This document shows, piece after piece, positions 50,119 through 59,804 of a DNA stretch of 64,000 nt. Location: assembly GCF_011074955.1 (NCBI RefSeq), contig NZ_WUQJ01000004.1, positions 62,001 through 126,000 on the forward strand. The letters are read 5' to 3'. The stretch's first letter is position 1; every line of letters begins with the position of its first letter. The stretch comes from Marinobacter caseinilyticus (lineage in GTDB: Bacteria > Pseudomonadota > Gammaproteobacteria > Pseudomonadales > Oleiphilaceae). The position numbers and the translations under genes were made by a program. Below the pieces are notes generated by a model. It saw only the letters and a program-made list of their open reading frames with translations, was not told where the DNA came from and did no database searches.

Positions 50119-53028
50119 TCAAGGTGCTGGGAGTTCAAATTTGTCCGGGTCGTTGAACAGGTGGGCCCCGCTGTCGAGCCACTCGGCGATCAGGCGCAAT
50201 TCGGCGTCACTGAGCATACCCATGTGATTACGACGGATCTCGGCCGTCGCCGCAGTCTCCACCTGGTATTCATCGTCATCCGGATCGTTATCAAACAGGC
50301 TGAAGAAGCGGGCGCTCGGAATGGCACCGCGTGCGCTCATTAACCGGCGCGCAAAGCAGACACCCGGGTCTGGCAGCACGGTCAGGTCACCCTGAACGCC
50401 TTCCGGACAGGCCCCGTCGACGGTCGGGTCCACTTCTATCCACTCGCCGTTCTCTTGCTTCAGGTAATAGTCGGGATTAAACAGCTGCACATAGGATTCC
50501 AACTGACGTGCGTCCCAGGAGGCATTGCTACTGCCCAGCAACAGCCCCGTGCTGGCACCACCGCCACCGGTGCCGTCCGGGCAGGATTTGCTCTCCGCGG
50601 CACGGTGGCAATTCTGGCAGGACGTCACCACATTCTGGTTCGGATCTATGCGGCAACTGCTCCAGATCGGCTGAATGTGCTCCTGGTAATTGATGGTCGC
50701 CTTGCACTCGCTGGTCCAGTTGGTCAGGCAGGTCGCATCGGTCACCGGCATCGGCGTAGTCAGGCCGGCGTAGGGAACCTCGAACGCCAGGGTCTCATCC
50801 GGGGGGTTGCCCCAGTAATCCTCGTATCGAACCGTATCCGCCCAGGTCGCAGTCAACTGCGCCAGGGAATTCACCAGGGTTTCGGCCATGGTGTCTTTCC
50901 CGTACTGCGCAATGATCGCCGGATTGGCGTTGGGGAACGGCAGGCCCGCGCCGGGCGCACCGGGGTTCGCGGACGCCAGTTCCACATCGGTGCGGGCGTG
51001 CGGGATGTCGACGTCAGGATCATGACAGCCGTAACACTTGAGCACTTCGCCGTCTTCCAGCCGCAGCGAGCGCGGATGCTGGGTCAGGTAGTTGTAGTTG
51101 AAATCCGGTGTCGCAATCAGCTCCACACGCTTGCCGCGCTTGTTGACAACCTCAAAGGTGAAGTTGGTATCGGCCGGCACTTTCACGAGGGCCGAGCCAT
51201 CCGGTTCCACCATCGCGTAGGACAGCACGTCGTAAAGCGCACGGTTGCCTGAGCCAACGAGCGGCGTCAGTCCCAGGGGTGGCTGGGAGCCGTCAGTCGG
51301 GTTCAAAATCTCGTTGGTCAGGATCGCCTGCTCCAGTTCCGGCGGAATACTGCGCTTGCCCAACACCCGGACAAACCGCTCGGAACGGTCGTCCGGAGAG
51401 GTCAGGGAGGGGTCCCGCCGGTTTTCGATACCGCCGTCGTAGAGTTCCGCCATATCTGCGCCGTCCAGGTCGTAAACGCTGCGGATATGGAACAATGCGG
51501 TGTTTTCCTCAAGATTCAGCCTGGGTCGCTCGCCGCTATAGGGCTGCGCCAGTTCGTTATAATCCGCAATCACGATGTCGGTATACAGGGCTCTCTCGAA
51601 GCCTTGAACCACCGGTAAGCGGGTATTTTCATTAGGGTCTACCATCCAGATGCCGTACTGCGGCTCACTGAGGTTATCCACCGTGGACGAGCCTTCGCAG
51701 GCCGCCGTGATAGCAGCGTCAGACGTCAGACACTGGGCCCAACTGCCCAACAATCGGCCCGAGCCATCATTGTAAGGCGCAACGGCGCTGTACCAGCCCG
51801 CCGGAGAGACCTGATTGGGGTAGAAGTTAACCAGTCCCGGCGTCATGGATTCTTCGGCTTCACCGATGACACTCTCATCCACGGGCTTGCCCACGGCAAA
51901 GAAGTTCTGGCTATTGATTTTCACCAGATCGCCACCGTAGATGGGGCTGTAGATGTGGCGCATGACCGTCAGCAGGTTGCCGTCGTCCAGGGGGATCGGA
52001 TCCATGTAGTGGATGAACGAGGCATCAGAAAACGCTTCGCTCAGGCTGCCGAAATACCGGTGCACGTTGCCGCCGTTGGGGGTGATCCGATACATGCTGA
52101 GCACGTCCTCGACGAAAATTCGCTCACCGTCAACCGCGCTCGCCAGCGACGCGCCGCACTTGTCTTCGACAGTCCATTCCTTGGGCTGTTCCAGCCCCGA
52201 CGGGAACTTGCCGCCGTTGCCCTGACCGAAACCGCCACCGTGGGGCTGCTGGTTAAAATTGGGGTCATCGATGTTGTCCAGGGTGCAATCCTGGAGCGTC
52301 TCATAGATGCGGCCGAAACGAATGAAGACGACGTGCCCGTCGTTCATGGTGCTGGGCTCAATATCGTGGAACTGGCCAAAGGTGATCTGGGTCAGCTCGG
52401 TGCCGTCCATATTCATGGAGTGCAGCAGGGATGCCGGTTCATTGAAGTCTTCCAGGTATTCCCGAAGATCAAGGATCCGCCAATCACCCCGCGAGTACTG
52501 CCGGGATGACGAGAAGATGATTTTCCCTTCATTGGTGTACGTGGGATTGGTATCCTCCCCGGCATTGGCCAGATCATCCGCCGCCAGAACCCGGCGTACC
52601 CGCCCGGTGACAAACGAATACTCGTAGATGTTCCAGGTACTGTGCGCATCACTGCCGGCCGGACCGTGGGCCGCAAAGACCATTCGCTCTCCGTCGGGAG
52701 ACACATCCAGGTCCTTCACATCGTAGGCACCGCCAAAATAGCCACCCAGGACATTGCGCTCACTGGAGCTCAGGGCGATGCGGTCACGCACCAACAGTTG
52801 AGCACCCGGATTGAACGCGTAAGGTGCGCGCGGGTCCAGAGGCGGCCGGATATTCAGGGACGATGTGTCGCCCATGTCCGGATAGTCCCTGACCACGTAG
52901 GCAAAAGGCTGATCAGAGAGCATGTTCTGCTCGTTATCGCTGAGCTCGCCCTCAATGCAGCCGCTCAACCCTGTTATGACCATGCCGGCCAGAATCAGGC
53001 CGCCCACCTTGCCGCGTAATTTATTCAT
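50119..53028 (-). CDS. HzsA-like lipoprotein with beta-propeller and two heme c motifs
   Basis: The 969-aa protein has a lipoprotein signal with lipobox GLSGC (C24). PD40/TolB-like propeller repeats follow (VSPDGERMVFAA, TYTNEGKIIFSS, MNDGHVVFIR). The region after about residue 640 resembles the hydrazine synthase alpha-subunit middle domain family and carries two CxxCH heme c sites, C665–H669 (CYGCH) and C804–H808 (CQNCH). It should be a periplasmic or surface-exposed, lipid-anchored cytochrome-like protein. Hydrazine synthesis is not implied. It lies 70 bp downstream of the AgmX-like gene on the same strand. Confidence 0.8.
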   Translation of the reverse strand: MNKLRGKVGGLILAGMVITGLSGCIEGELSDNEQNMLSDQPFAYVVRDYPDMGDTSSLNIRPPLDPRAPYAFNPGAQLLVRDRIALSSSERNVLGGYFGGAYDVKDLDVSPDGERMVFAAHGPAGSDAHSTWNIYEYSFVTGRVRRVLAADDLANAGEDTNPTYTNEGKIIFSSSRQYSRGDWRILDLREYLEDFNEPASLLHSMNMDGTELTQITFGQFHDIEPSTMNDGHVVFIRFGRIYETLQDCTLDNIDDPNFNQQPHGGGFGQGNGGKFPSGLEQPKEWTVEDKCGASLASAVDGERIFVEDVLSMYRITPNGGNVHRYFGSLSEAFSDASFIHYMDPIPLDDGNLLTVMRHIYSPIYGGDLVKINSQNFFAVGKPVDESVIGEAEESMTPGLVNFYPNQVSPAGWYSAVAPYNDGSGRLLGSWAQCLTSDAAITAACEGSSTVDNLSEPQYGIWMVDPNENTRLPVVQGFERALYTDIVIADYNELAQPYSGERPRLNLEENTALFHIRSVYDLDGADMAELYDGGIENRRDPSLTSPDDRSERFVRVLGKRSIPPELEQAILTNEILNPTDGSQPPLGLTPLVGSGNRALYDVLSYAMVEPDGSALVKVPADTNFTFEVVNKRGKRVELIATPDFNYNYLTQHPRSLRLEDGEVLKCYGCHDPDVDIPHARTDVELASANPGAPGAGLPFPNANPAIIAQYGKDTMAETLVNSLAQLTATWADTVRYEDYWGNPPDETLAFEVPYAGLTTPMPVTDATCLTNWTSECKATINYQEHIQPIWSSCRIDPNQNVVTSCQNCHRAAESKSCPDGTGGGGASTGLLLGSSNASWDARQLESYVQLFNPDYYLKQENGEWIEVDPTVDGACPEGVQGDLTVLPDPGVCFARRLMSARGAIPSARFFSLFDNDPDDDEYQVETAATAEIRRNHMGMLSDAELRLIAEWLDSGAHLFNDPDKFELPAP

Positions 53029-53098
53029 GATCTTTCTCCCAACCTGCACTGCAGCAGGCAATCGGTCGCGGCCAGTAACAGCCGCAACCGGTTGTCCA

Positions 53099-54046
53099 TC
53101 AACCAGGCATGAAATCGAACTTGTAGTTAACCGGTGTTGCCTGAACGTCCTCCGGACCGAAGGAAATCATCTGGATCCGGGCGAGCAGTTTCAGCGCCAG
53201 CTTCTTGTCTTCCAGTTGGCTATCCACCAGTTTGATGCTGGAGATGCTGCCATCCGGCTCAATCACTATGTGGAAAACAAACTTACCCTGAAGCCCCGGA
53301 TCACTGCGCAACGCGCGGTTGTACAGGGCATAGATTGCGCCTTTGTGCTGTTCGAACACCCTCCGGATGGACTCCATGTCACGGCCGCCATCAACGCTTG
53401 AACGATGGGAGCCACCGCCGCTGCTGCTGCCGCCACCGCCACCTGTTCCACTGCCGATCGGGCTTTCAACCGCGGTAGAGGAATGGGCTGCGAGTTGCGT
53501 GCCGCTGCCAGAGTCGTTCATTACCGAGCTGTTCACACCGCCGCTGGTCTTGGTCGCCGAAGTGGCACCGAGTACCGAGCGCGCGGCCTTGGCCGCCGCA
53601 CCGGTGGTCACATTGGTGTTACGAGCCTGTAGCTTGGCCACATTCAGAGAACTGCGCAGGGATGACAGTTCCTTGGAGAAGGCTGCCACGCCCATTTTGG
53701 ACACCTTTTCGCGGGCCTTTTTAACTTCCTTGGCGGGCGCGGGTTTCGGTGCGGCCTTCTTTTCGGTCGGTTCCGGTTCTGCTTTTTCCTCCTGCCTCAC
53801 CGGTTCCGGTGGCGGCGGCGGTGGCACGACCTTACGTTGCTCAATGAGGACTTTGGCGAGGCTCGGTGGCAAACGCTCTTTTTCCTCACGTTCAATTTCC
53901 GGTAAAGGTAGCCACGGAAAAATGACCGCCAGCAACAGAAGCAGCAGCAACAGGCGTTTGAGTATCCGCTTGAAGCGACTGTCCTCTTCGTCACTGGCTT
54001 CCCAGGGCAAAGCGAACTCGTAGTGTGTGATTGTCAAAGCTGTCAT
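53099..54046 (-). CDS. AgmX/PglI C-terminal domain, TonB-like energy transducer
   Basis: The 315-aa protein has a short cytoplasmic N-terminus, one transmembrane helix (about 30–46, LLLLLLLLAVIFPWLPL), a Pro/Glu/Lys-rich periplasmic linker with PPPPPPEPVR, a Gly/Ser-rich stretch (about 200–225) and a C-terminal AgmX/PglI domain (about 225–315: IRRVFEQHKGAIYALYNRAL, GKFVFHIVIEPDGSIS). This resembles the Myxococcus AgmX/GltJ C-terminus and TonB. It probably transmits motion from the ExbB/ExbD-like channel to outer-membrane partners. It follows the second exbD-like gene by 12 bases. Confidence 0.82.
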   Translation of the reverse strand: MTALTITHYEFALPWEASDEEDSRFKRILKRLLLLLLLLAVIFPWLPLPEIEREEKERLPPSLAKVLIEQRKVVPPPPPPEPVRQEEKAEPEPTEKKAAPKPAPAKEVKKAREKVSKMGVAAFSKELSSLRSSLNVAKLQARNTNVTTGAAAKAARSVLGATSATKTSGGVNSSVMNDSGSGTQLAAHSSTAVESPIGSGTGGGGGSSSGGGSHRSSVDGGRDMESIRRVFEQHKGAIYALYNRALRSDPGLQGKFVFHIVIEPDGSISSIKLVDSQLEDKKLALKLLARIQMISFGPEDVQATPVNYKFDFMPG

Positions 54047-54058
54047 CGATCCCCTCCG

Positions 54059-54562
54059 TCAGGCGCCGCTGTTGCCGGAAACGCGTGAAACGGCCATGGA
54101 AAGGTCCCGATAATCCGCCTTTGCACAGGTCAGCATCACCCGCTTCAGGAGTTCGTAGGGAATTTCCTGGTCACCCAGAATAGTTACCGCCCGGCCCAGG
54201 GTTTTCTCACGCTCGGTCAGTTCGGAGCGCTTGCTGGCCTGGAAACGGAGTTCCTCCATCAGGCCATCAATCAGGCCATTGGACACGATCACCTCGTTGA
54301 TGGACGCCACCGGCCGACCATCCACCAGGATGTCATCCTCGGTGATCATCACCACGGTGGTCTCTTTCGGACGCTCTTCCGCTGTGGAATCGGGCAGGAC
54401 CACGTCGTTGACCTTGAGGATTTCATTGCTGCCGGAGTTGAGCAGCAAAAAGAACACCAAAATGGTAAAGATGTCCATCAGCGACACCAGGTTCAGCTTC
54501 GCCGGTTTCATGAATGTTTTCTGGCTGCCCTTGAGGCCGAATGAAGTCAGTTTGTCGTTCAT
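54059..54562 (-). CDS. ExbD/TolR-like protein (second copy)
   Basis: The 167-aa protein has one N-terminal transmembrane helix with the conserved aspartate (LVSLMDIFTILVFFLLL, D near 30) and a periplasmic ExbD/TolR domain. Such proteins form the rotor or plug of proton-driven 5:2 channels with ExbB/TolQ/MotA. It starts inside the stop of the first exbD-like gene (ATGA, four bases), so the two are translationally coupled. Two different ExbD-like proteins with one ExbB mirrors AglR–AglQ–AglS in Myxococcus. Confidence 0.88.
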   Translation of the reverse strand: MNDKLTSFGLKGSQKTFMKPAKLNLVSLMDIFTILVFFLLLNSGSNEILKVNDVVLPDSTAEERPKETTVVMITEDDILVDGRPVASINEVIVSNGLIDGLMEELRFQASKRSELTEREKTLGRAVTILGDQEIPYELLKRVMLTCAKADYRDLSMAVSRVSGNSGA

Positions 54563-55089
54563 GACTTCCCTCCTTTCTTCGGCGCATCCCCGAGGGAGAT
54601 TTCCGGAAACAGTTCCACGTCCACCGCTTCGGCAACGACAACCGTCTTGGCGGAACGTAAGGTATCCATGGTGGACACCAGGGACTGATAGGTAACCCCC
54701 GGTTCAGACAGCAACAGGACGTCTTTCTTGTCGATGCTCTTGGCGGCCAGTCGGCGCTTGATCTCCATCAGGGCATTGGATAAGGCCCGGAAATCATGGC
54801 GCGCCGCCTTGCCATCGTCCGTGGCTTCAACCTTGTCGATGGTTTTCACCAGGTTGCCACTGGGGTAATACACCTCGATGACGGCTTCCCGCACAACCAC
54901 CTCCAACTGCCGGTTGTCCTCAGCACTGGCGGTCTGGGCGCCGGTCAGGTCCGGCAGGTTGAGCTCGAGAATCGAGATGTGGTTGAACACCATGCTCATC
55001 AGCAGCACCGGCACCAGGACGATCATGAGGTTCATGAACGCGGTGATATCAATGTCCGGCTCTTCCAGTTCTCTGCGTTTTGTAAACAT
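54559..55089 (-). CDS. ExbD/TolR-like protein (first copy)
   Basis: The 176-aa protein has one N-terminal transmembrane helix with an aspartate (DIDITAFMNLMIVLVPVLL) and a periplasmic domain containing ELNLPDL. The C-terminal part reads DVLLLSEPGVTYQSLVSTMD, an ExbD-type pattern. It lies 19 bp downstream of the ExbB-like gene and overlaps the second copy. It differs clearly from that copy, so the two may occupy distinct positions in a heterodimer. Confidence 0.88.
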   Translation of the reverse strand: MFTKRRELEEPDIDITAFMNLMIVLVPVLLMSMVFNHISILELNLPDLTGAQTASAEDNRQLEVVVREAVIEVYYPSGNLVKTIDKVEATDDGKAARHDFRALSNALMEIKRRLAAKSIDKKDVLLLSEPGVTYQSLVSTMDTLRSAKTVVVAEAVDVELFPEISLGDAPKKGGKS

Positions 55090-55108
55090 AACAAATTACC
55101 CGCTTGGA

Positions 55109-55774
55109 TCAGGCGTCGGATTCACGCGTGTTAACAGAACGACGGTTGCTGCGAACGATGGTGTTCATGGCTTTCACTCCCGCCATCTCAATGCTCTCAA
55201 CAATTTCCAGCGTCTTGTTCTGCAACAGTGAGTGGATCAGCAGCAGCGGAATGGCGGCGATCAGACCAAACGCCGTCGTGTTCATGGCGACTGATATCGA
55301 CTGCGACAGCAGGGTGGCCTTGTCAGCCGGATCCGCGTTGGCAACCGCGGTAAACGCAGCAATCAGACCGATGATGGTGCCGAGCAGACCCAGCAGCGTC
55401 GACACGTTGGCGAGGATGGCCAGATAGTTGGTGCGTTTGGAAAGGCGCGGAATACTTTCCATCACGCCTTCCTGCATCGCGGCATGAATGTCATCCCGAC
55501 GAGGAGACGAGCGCATAGTGTCCAGTGCCACCGCAATGAGGCGGCCAATAGCGGAACCGTTGTCCTGTGCCACTTGCTCGGCCTCGTCGAACTTCTTCTC
55601 GTTCATCAGCGGCAACAGTTGGGTGTAGGCTTTTTTGTTGGAATGATAGGCCCGCTTGAGGAAAATCCACCGTTCCGCCGAAATGGCAAGACCCACCATC
55701 AGAACTAGTGCAATTGGGAACATGAAGGCTCCGCCTTCCTGGAAGAATGAAACTATGCTTGAGTAAAAATTCAT
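55109..55774 (-). CDS. MotA/TolQ/ExbB-like proton channel
   Basis: The 221-aa inner-membrane protein has three transmembrane helices (about 16–34, 118–141 and 165–187), with the conserved LLGLLGTIIGLIAAF of helix 2 and SVAMNTTAFGLIAAIP before helix 3. It should form a pentameric proton channel that powers work across the envelope with the two ExbD-like partners encoded next. The start MNFYSSIVSFFQEGG matches the family's N-terminal periplasmic helix. Confidence 0.92.
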   Translation of the reverse strand: MNFYSSIVSFFQEGGAFMFPIALVLMVGLAISAERWIFLKRAYHSNKKAYTQLLPLMNEKKFDEAEQVAQDNGSAIGRLIAVALDTMRSSPRRDDIHAAMQEGVMESIPRLSKRTNYLAILANVSTLLGLLGTIIGLIAAFTAVANADPADKATLLSQSISVAMNTTAFGLIAAIPLLLIHSLLQNKTLEIVESIEMAGVKAMNTIVRSNRRSVNTRESDA

Positions 55775-55825
55775 GTCAGGTACTCCACACGTCGCTGTTT
55801 GATTAATTCGTTTTTGGTGTTTGCT

Positions 55826-56125
55826 TTACTCGGCCGGGCCTGCGGGCACTTCCAGAGAAAGTTCGTCGTAGAACCTCATGGTTCTTGCGTGAACATCCCG
55901 GTCCACCACTTCAAACACCCTGCCGGACACAGAGGTGATTGAACGGTAGAGCCGTTCCGGCCCTTCCGGCGGTTTCCACGGGATGAAATAACTGACTGAA
56001 GGTTGCTCCTTGTCACCGACAAAGGTGCTCTCCAGGTCAATGTCCTCCTGTCCCAGGGCGGTCTGCGCCAGGGCCAGGGACACAAAGGCGGTGATAACGG
56101 CAAGCCGTGATCTGAATATTGTCAT
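55826..56125 (-). CDS. small exported protein
   Basis: The 99-aa protein has a signal peptide (MTIFRSRLAVITAFVSLALA, cleaved near QTALG-Q), leaving a soluble periplasmic domain of about 75 residues. No family is recognised. It sits 51 bases before the ExbB-like gene and 9 bases after the TPR lipoprotein gene in the same operon, so it is probably a periplasmic accessory of the machine. Confidence 0.65.
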   Translation of the reverse strand: MTIFRSRLAVITAFVSLALAQTALGQEDIDLESTFVGDKEQPSVSYFIPWKPPEGPERLYRSITSVSGRVFEVVDRDVHARTMRFYDELSLEVPAGPAE

Positions 56126-56134
56126 GACACTCTC

Positions 56135-56995
56135 CTAGCCGTTCTCTTCGGTTTGTTCTGCGGCCGGACTTTTGTCCGCCGCCATCGGCTCGGAAGCCGC
56201 CGCTTCACCGGTGGTTTCTGGTGGCGGCGGCGGAATGTCGATGAAGCTGGTTTCAATGCCGGTCCGGCGCCGGACCTCAATCAACCAGTCAGCCACTCGC
56301 GGATCTTCATCGCCGACCAGGAATTGGTAAGCCTCGTAATGGGGCTGCGCCTTCTTCGGCTGGTTCAGGTAGAGGTCATACAGAATGGCCAGGTTCAGGT
56401 GGGCACCGGGAAAGTCACTCCAGAGCTGGAGGGCCGACAGATAGGTTGCCCGGGCACCGTCAAAGTCACCCGTCCGGCGCTGGAACAGCGCCAGGGACAG
56501 GTAGGCATTTACGTTGTCTGGATTGACCTCGAGCGCCTTGCGGTATGACTTCTCGGCCCGCTCCATCCGCTCTCCGATTTCCGCCAGCTCACCCAGCTTG
56601 ACCCAGGGCCCGGACAAGTCCGGATAATCACGGGTGATGGCCTCAAAGGCCTTGCGGGCATCCCGATGCTGCTCTTCCACCATTAGTTCGTTGGCACGCT
56701 GGAACCGGGCGATCACTTCGGATGGCACAGCAACGGGCGCGGTGGTGTAGGGATTGGGTGCTGGAACATAGGTCACTTTTTCTCCTTGGGCATCGTAGGC
56801 CTGGCGTGGGAGATACCGATGCTCCGATCCCGGAGCAGACTCAACTTGAGTGACCGCAGCGGCCACAACGTCCACTTCCGGTTTTTCCGGAGCGGAGACG
56901 GGGTCGTTCATTGAACCCAGCCCGGCACAGCCAGAAAGCAGGATTGTCGTGATCAGTGCGCCTCTGCGCGCGGGATTAACGAATACCATCGCCAT
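56135..56995 (-). CDS. TPR lipoprotein
   Basis: The 286-aa lipoprotein has a signal peptide ending in lipobox LLSGC (C23), a Pro/Val-rich linker and at least three TPR units (about 100–230: ARKAFEAITRDYPD, AEKSYRKALEVNPDNVNAY, ARATYLSALQLW). A disordered Pro/Ala/Glu tail follows. TPR arrays serve as scaffolds. Its start overlaps the stop of the upstream TPR gene by 20 bases. An alternative ATG two codons downstream exists. It is part of the ExbB/AgmX operon. Confidence 0.82.
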   Translation of the reverse strand: MAMVFVNPARRGALITTILLSGCAGLGSMNDPVSAPEKPEVDVVAAAVTQVESAPGSEHRYLPRQAYDAQGEKVTYVPAPNPYTTAPVAVPSEVIARFQRANELMVEEQHRDARKAFEAITRDYPDLSGPWVKLGELAEIGERMERAEKSYRKALEVNPDNVNAYLSLALFQRRTGDFDGARATYLSALQLWSDFPGAHLNLAILYDLYLNQPKKAQPHYEAYQFLVGDEDPRVADWLIEVRRRTGIETSFIDIPPPPPETTGEAAASEPMAADKSPAAEQTEENG

Positions 56996-59804
56996 ACGCC
57001 ACCTGTACTTCCTGTTTGTCGAATCGTGCCGGGTTCAGCTTCGCCATAGCGCCAAAGCTTCGTTCAATCCAGGGGTTGAACATGCCCCCCCAGGAACGGT
57101 CGATGTTGGCCTGATGCACTTCAATCGCGAGATCTTCAAAGGGAATGGCCTGTTCTTCGAGCACCAGCTCGTATTGCATGACTTCCAGTTCGCTCAGGCC
57201 CTTGGGTCTGGGTGCGTCCATGAGTTCCCTGGCAAACTGCCCGTACAAGTCGGCAATGTTGAAAGTGGCCCGAGTGGTCTGATCCAGCACACTGTATTCG
57301 ACCGCCTGCTGGTAACGATCAAGCGCGTTCTTCATCTTTTCATTCTTGCGGGGAATGCTCTTGTTCAAAGGATGACGGAGCCGGACCCGATCGAACTCGG
57401 TACGCCAGTAATCGCCGTATTCGTTGTTTGCCCAGGCTGCCAGCCAGGACGAGCGATCGCTCTGCCAGTTGGATGGCGCCTTGTCGTGGCCATCGATCAC
57501 CCGGCGCAGCCAGTACAGATGACGGTTGAGATCATCCACGCGCTTGTAGAGGTAGGCCACGTGGTAACGGGCTTCCATCCGGGTATCAAACGGTTCTTCG
57601 TAATCAAACGCCCATTTCTTGAAGTAGGTGAGTGCCTGTTCATCATCGCCGGCCTTTTCATACAGCTCGGCGGACAGAAACAGTGCGTCCCGCCGGGTCG
57701 TCGCCTTGGCATCGCTCCGGTAGATGGCGTCATACTCACGTGCCGCCAGCAGCCACTGCTCGTCCTGCTCGTAGGCCCAGGCGATCTTCTGGGGCAGGTC
57801 TGCCGCCAGCTTGTGGTTCGGGAACAGGCGACGCAGTTCGTTCATCTCCGCCAGCGCAGGGTCCCAGTCTTCCAGGGTCAGCAGATGGGTAGCGGCATCA
57901 AATTGAGCAATCACGCGGACATCGGTATTGGGGGCCACGTTCTTGATACGCAGGAACTGTTCGACAGCACCGGCCAGATCTTTCGCCGCCAGGGCCTGTT
58001 CGCCCTGTTTGTAGATGGTGACCGCCATACGCTCGGTGACTCCGTCATACTCCTGGTCGGCGGTGTCGATGTAACGGAGTTGATTGCGATAGCCGGTTTC
58101 TGCGGCGGGAAAATCACCCAGTTCGTACTGACTGTGCGCGATGACACCCCAGGCCGTTCGATTGAGCTCGCGATCCACGTCGCCGTCGCGGCTGACGATG
58201 CCGGTGGCCACTTCAAGGGCTTTTTCATACCGCCCGAGCGCAAACAGTTCTTCAGAGGTTTTGGCCAGTACCGAACCGGAACGTTCGTCATCCCGGAACG
58301 CCTGCACAAAACGCAACTGACTGTCGACGCCTTTGCTGCGCCAGGCGCGCAGCTGTTCACTGCCCTCACCGGCCGTTGCCATCAGGCGCTCGGCCTCTTT
58401 CTGGTAGGCGATGATGGCCGCGTAGCCCGCATCGGCCCCGAAGCCGGAGGTCTTGAATTCGTAGGCGGTGCGTTCGTAGTGGGTGATGGAGGTCGGATAA
58501 TCGCCGCCATCGAAGGCCGCTTCCGCGCGCATGTACACCATTTCCGGCACTTTCGGGTCATCCGGAAAGGTCTGCTCAAATTCACCGTAGAATTCGGACG
58601 CTTTCAGGAAGCTGGCACGCTGCTCGGCAACACTGGCCACCGCGCCTTCAGCCAACTCACGCTTCAGGCGTTGTCCGGTGGCATGATAATGCCGGGCCAG
58701 TTCCTCAATGTAGGTCTTGATATTGGGTATGACTTTGGCACGGATATCTGCGGGCTTGGTCTTCCAGAACTCGGAGCGGATGCCATAGTTTTGGACGTAG
58801 GTTTCCTTCTCAGGCAGTACCTGCTGGGAAAACTCGCCATCCACGTAGGCGCGGATCATGTCCGCATGCATCTCCGGAGCCCGGTCAGAGTCCGGGTTCT
58901 GTACCACGAATGCCCGGAATGACGACGCCGAATCCTCGTACCGCTCCTTCTCGAGGTAGTGCTTGCCCAGACTCGAGTAAAGAATCCAGGTGTATTTCGC
59001 ACTCGCTGGACGCTGGGCAAACATGCTGTCGATCTTCGTCGCGCCACCGGCATAGGCCAGCCCCACACTCATGATTCTCAGCGTGTCGTCGACCAGCGAA
59101 CGGTTAACATTATCCAGCTTTTCGATCTTGCCATCTGCCGGCACCAGCCGGTCCAGCACCTGCGAAAATGCCATCAGGCTGTTGTCGTAATCCGACAGCT
59201 TGTACTGGGACCAGCCCAACAAGTAGTACGAATTGTTCAAAAACACCGAATCCTGGCCCAGGTTGATGACCGCCTGATAAGCCTGCTCCGCGTCCTCGTA
59301 CTCTTCGTGCCGGAAATGAATATCGCCCTTGCGGAAATAGACCTCGGCCAACCGCCCGGACTCTGAATGATCCTGGATGAATTGCTTGAGAACCGCCTTC
59401 GCGTCCTGGTCACGGCCGTCCAGGTCATAGGCCTTGGCCAACTGGTACATGGCCTCGGCATTGTCGCTGGAGTCCGGATATTTCTTCAGCAGCTCCTGGT
59501 AGGCAGTAATGGCATCCGGGAAATAGCCCTTATCTCCAGGCAACACGTCGATAAGCTGGTTGTAGTCACCTTCGAGCATGTAGACGCTGGCAATACGGCG
59601 CTCAATCTGCTCCTTGAGTTTCCGGTCCTCAATGGTTTTCAACAGCTCCCGATACTCACGGCGAACGTCCTCGTGCATCACACGGGGCAACGGTATGTCC
59701 GCCAAGGGCTGATGGCTATCCTGTATACGACCAATAGTCTTACCGTCGTCGAAGCCGGCGCAACCGCTGAGCAATAGCGCAAGCACTAGAATATTAGATC
59801 GCAT
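56976..59804 (-). CDS. large TPR outer-membrane lipoprotein
   Basis: The 942-aa lipoprotein has lipobox LLLSGC (C15) and many TPR-like repeats along most of its length (for example AITAYQELLKKYPDSSDNAEAM and AEQAYQAVINLGQDS). The frame runs 36 codons further upstream into the previous gene. I chose the ATG at 59804 because AGGGG precedes it by 6 bases and it opens a perfect lipoprotein signal. It is probably anchored in the outer membrane facing the periplasm as a scaffold. It overlaps the 583-aa TPR gene by 11 bases. Confidence 0.85.
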   Translation of the reverse strand: MRSNILVLALLLSGCAGFDDGKTIGRIQDSHQPLADIPLPRVMHEDVRREYRELLKTIEDRKLKEQIERRIASVYMLEGDYNQLIDVLPGDKGYFPDAITAYQELLKKYPDSSDNAEAMYQLAKAYDLDGRDQDAKAVLKQFIQDHSESGRLAEVYFRKGDIHFRHEEYEDAEQAYQAVINLGQDSVFLNNSYYLLGWSQYKLSDYDNSLMAFSQVLDRLVPADGKIEKLDNVNRSLVDDTLRIMSVGLAYAGGATKIDSMFAQRPASAKYTWILYSSLGKHYLEKERYEDSASSFRAFVVQNPDSDRAPEMHADMIRAYVDGEFSQQVLPEKETYVQNYGIRSEFWKTKPADIRAKVIPNIKTYIEELARHYHATGQRLKRELAEGAVASVAEQRASFLKASEFYGEFEQTFPDDPKVPEMVYMRAEAAFDGGDYPTSITHYERTAYEFKTSGFGADAGYAAIIAYQKEAERLMATAGEGSEQLRAWRSKGVDSQLRFVQAFRDDERSGSVLAKTSEELFALGRYEKALEVATGIVSRDGDVDRELNRTAWGVIAHSQYELGDFPAAETGYRNQLRYIDTADQEYDGVTERMAVTIYKQGEQALAAKDLAGAVEQFLRIKNVAPNTDVRVIAQFDAATHLLTLEDWDPALAEMNELRRLFPNHKLAADLPQKIAWAYEQDEQWLLAAREYDAIYRSDAKATTRRDALFLSAELYEKAGDDEQALTYFKKWAFDYEEPFDTRMEARYHVAYLYKRVDDLNRHLYWLRRVIDGHDKAPSNWQSDRSSWLAAWANNEYGDYWRTEFDRVRLRHPLNKSIPRKNEKMKNALDRYQQAVEYSVLDQTTRATFNIADLYGQFARELMDAPRPKGLSELEVMQYELVLEEQAIPFEDLAIEVHQANIDRSWGGMFNPWIERSFGAMAKLNPARFDKQEVQVAYGDGIR

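Noticed and set aside
50119-53028. True hydrazine synthase (anammox metabolism)
   Set aside because: Only the domain family is shared; no beta/gamma subunits or hydrazine dehydrogenase genes are nearby and the genomic setting is an ordinary gammaproteobacterium.
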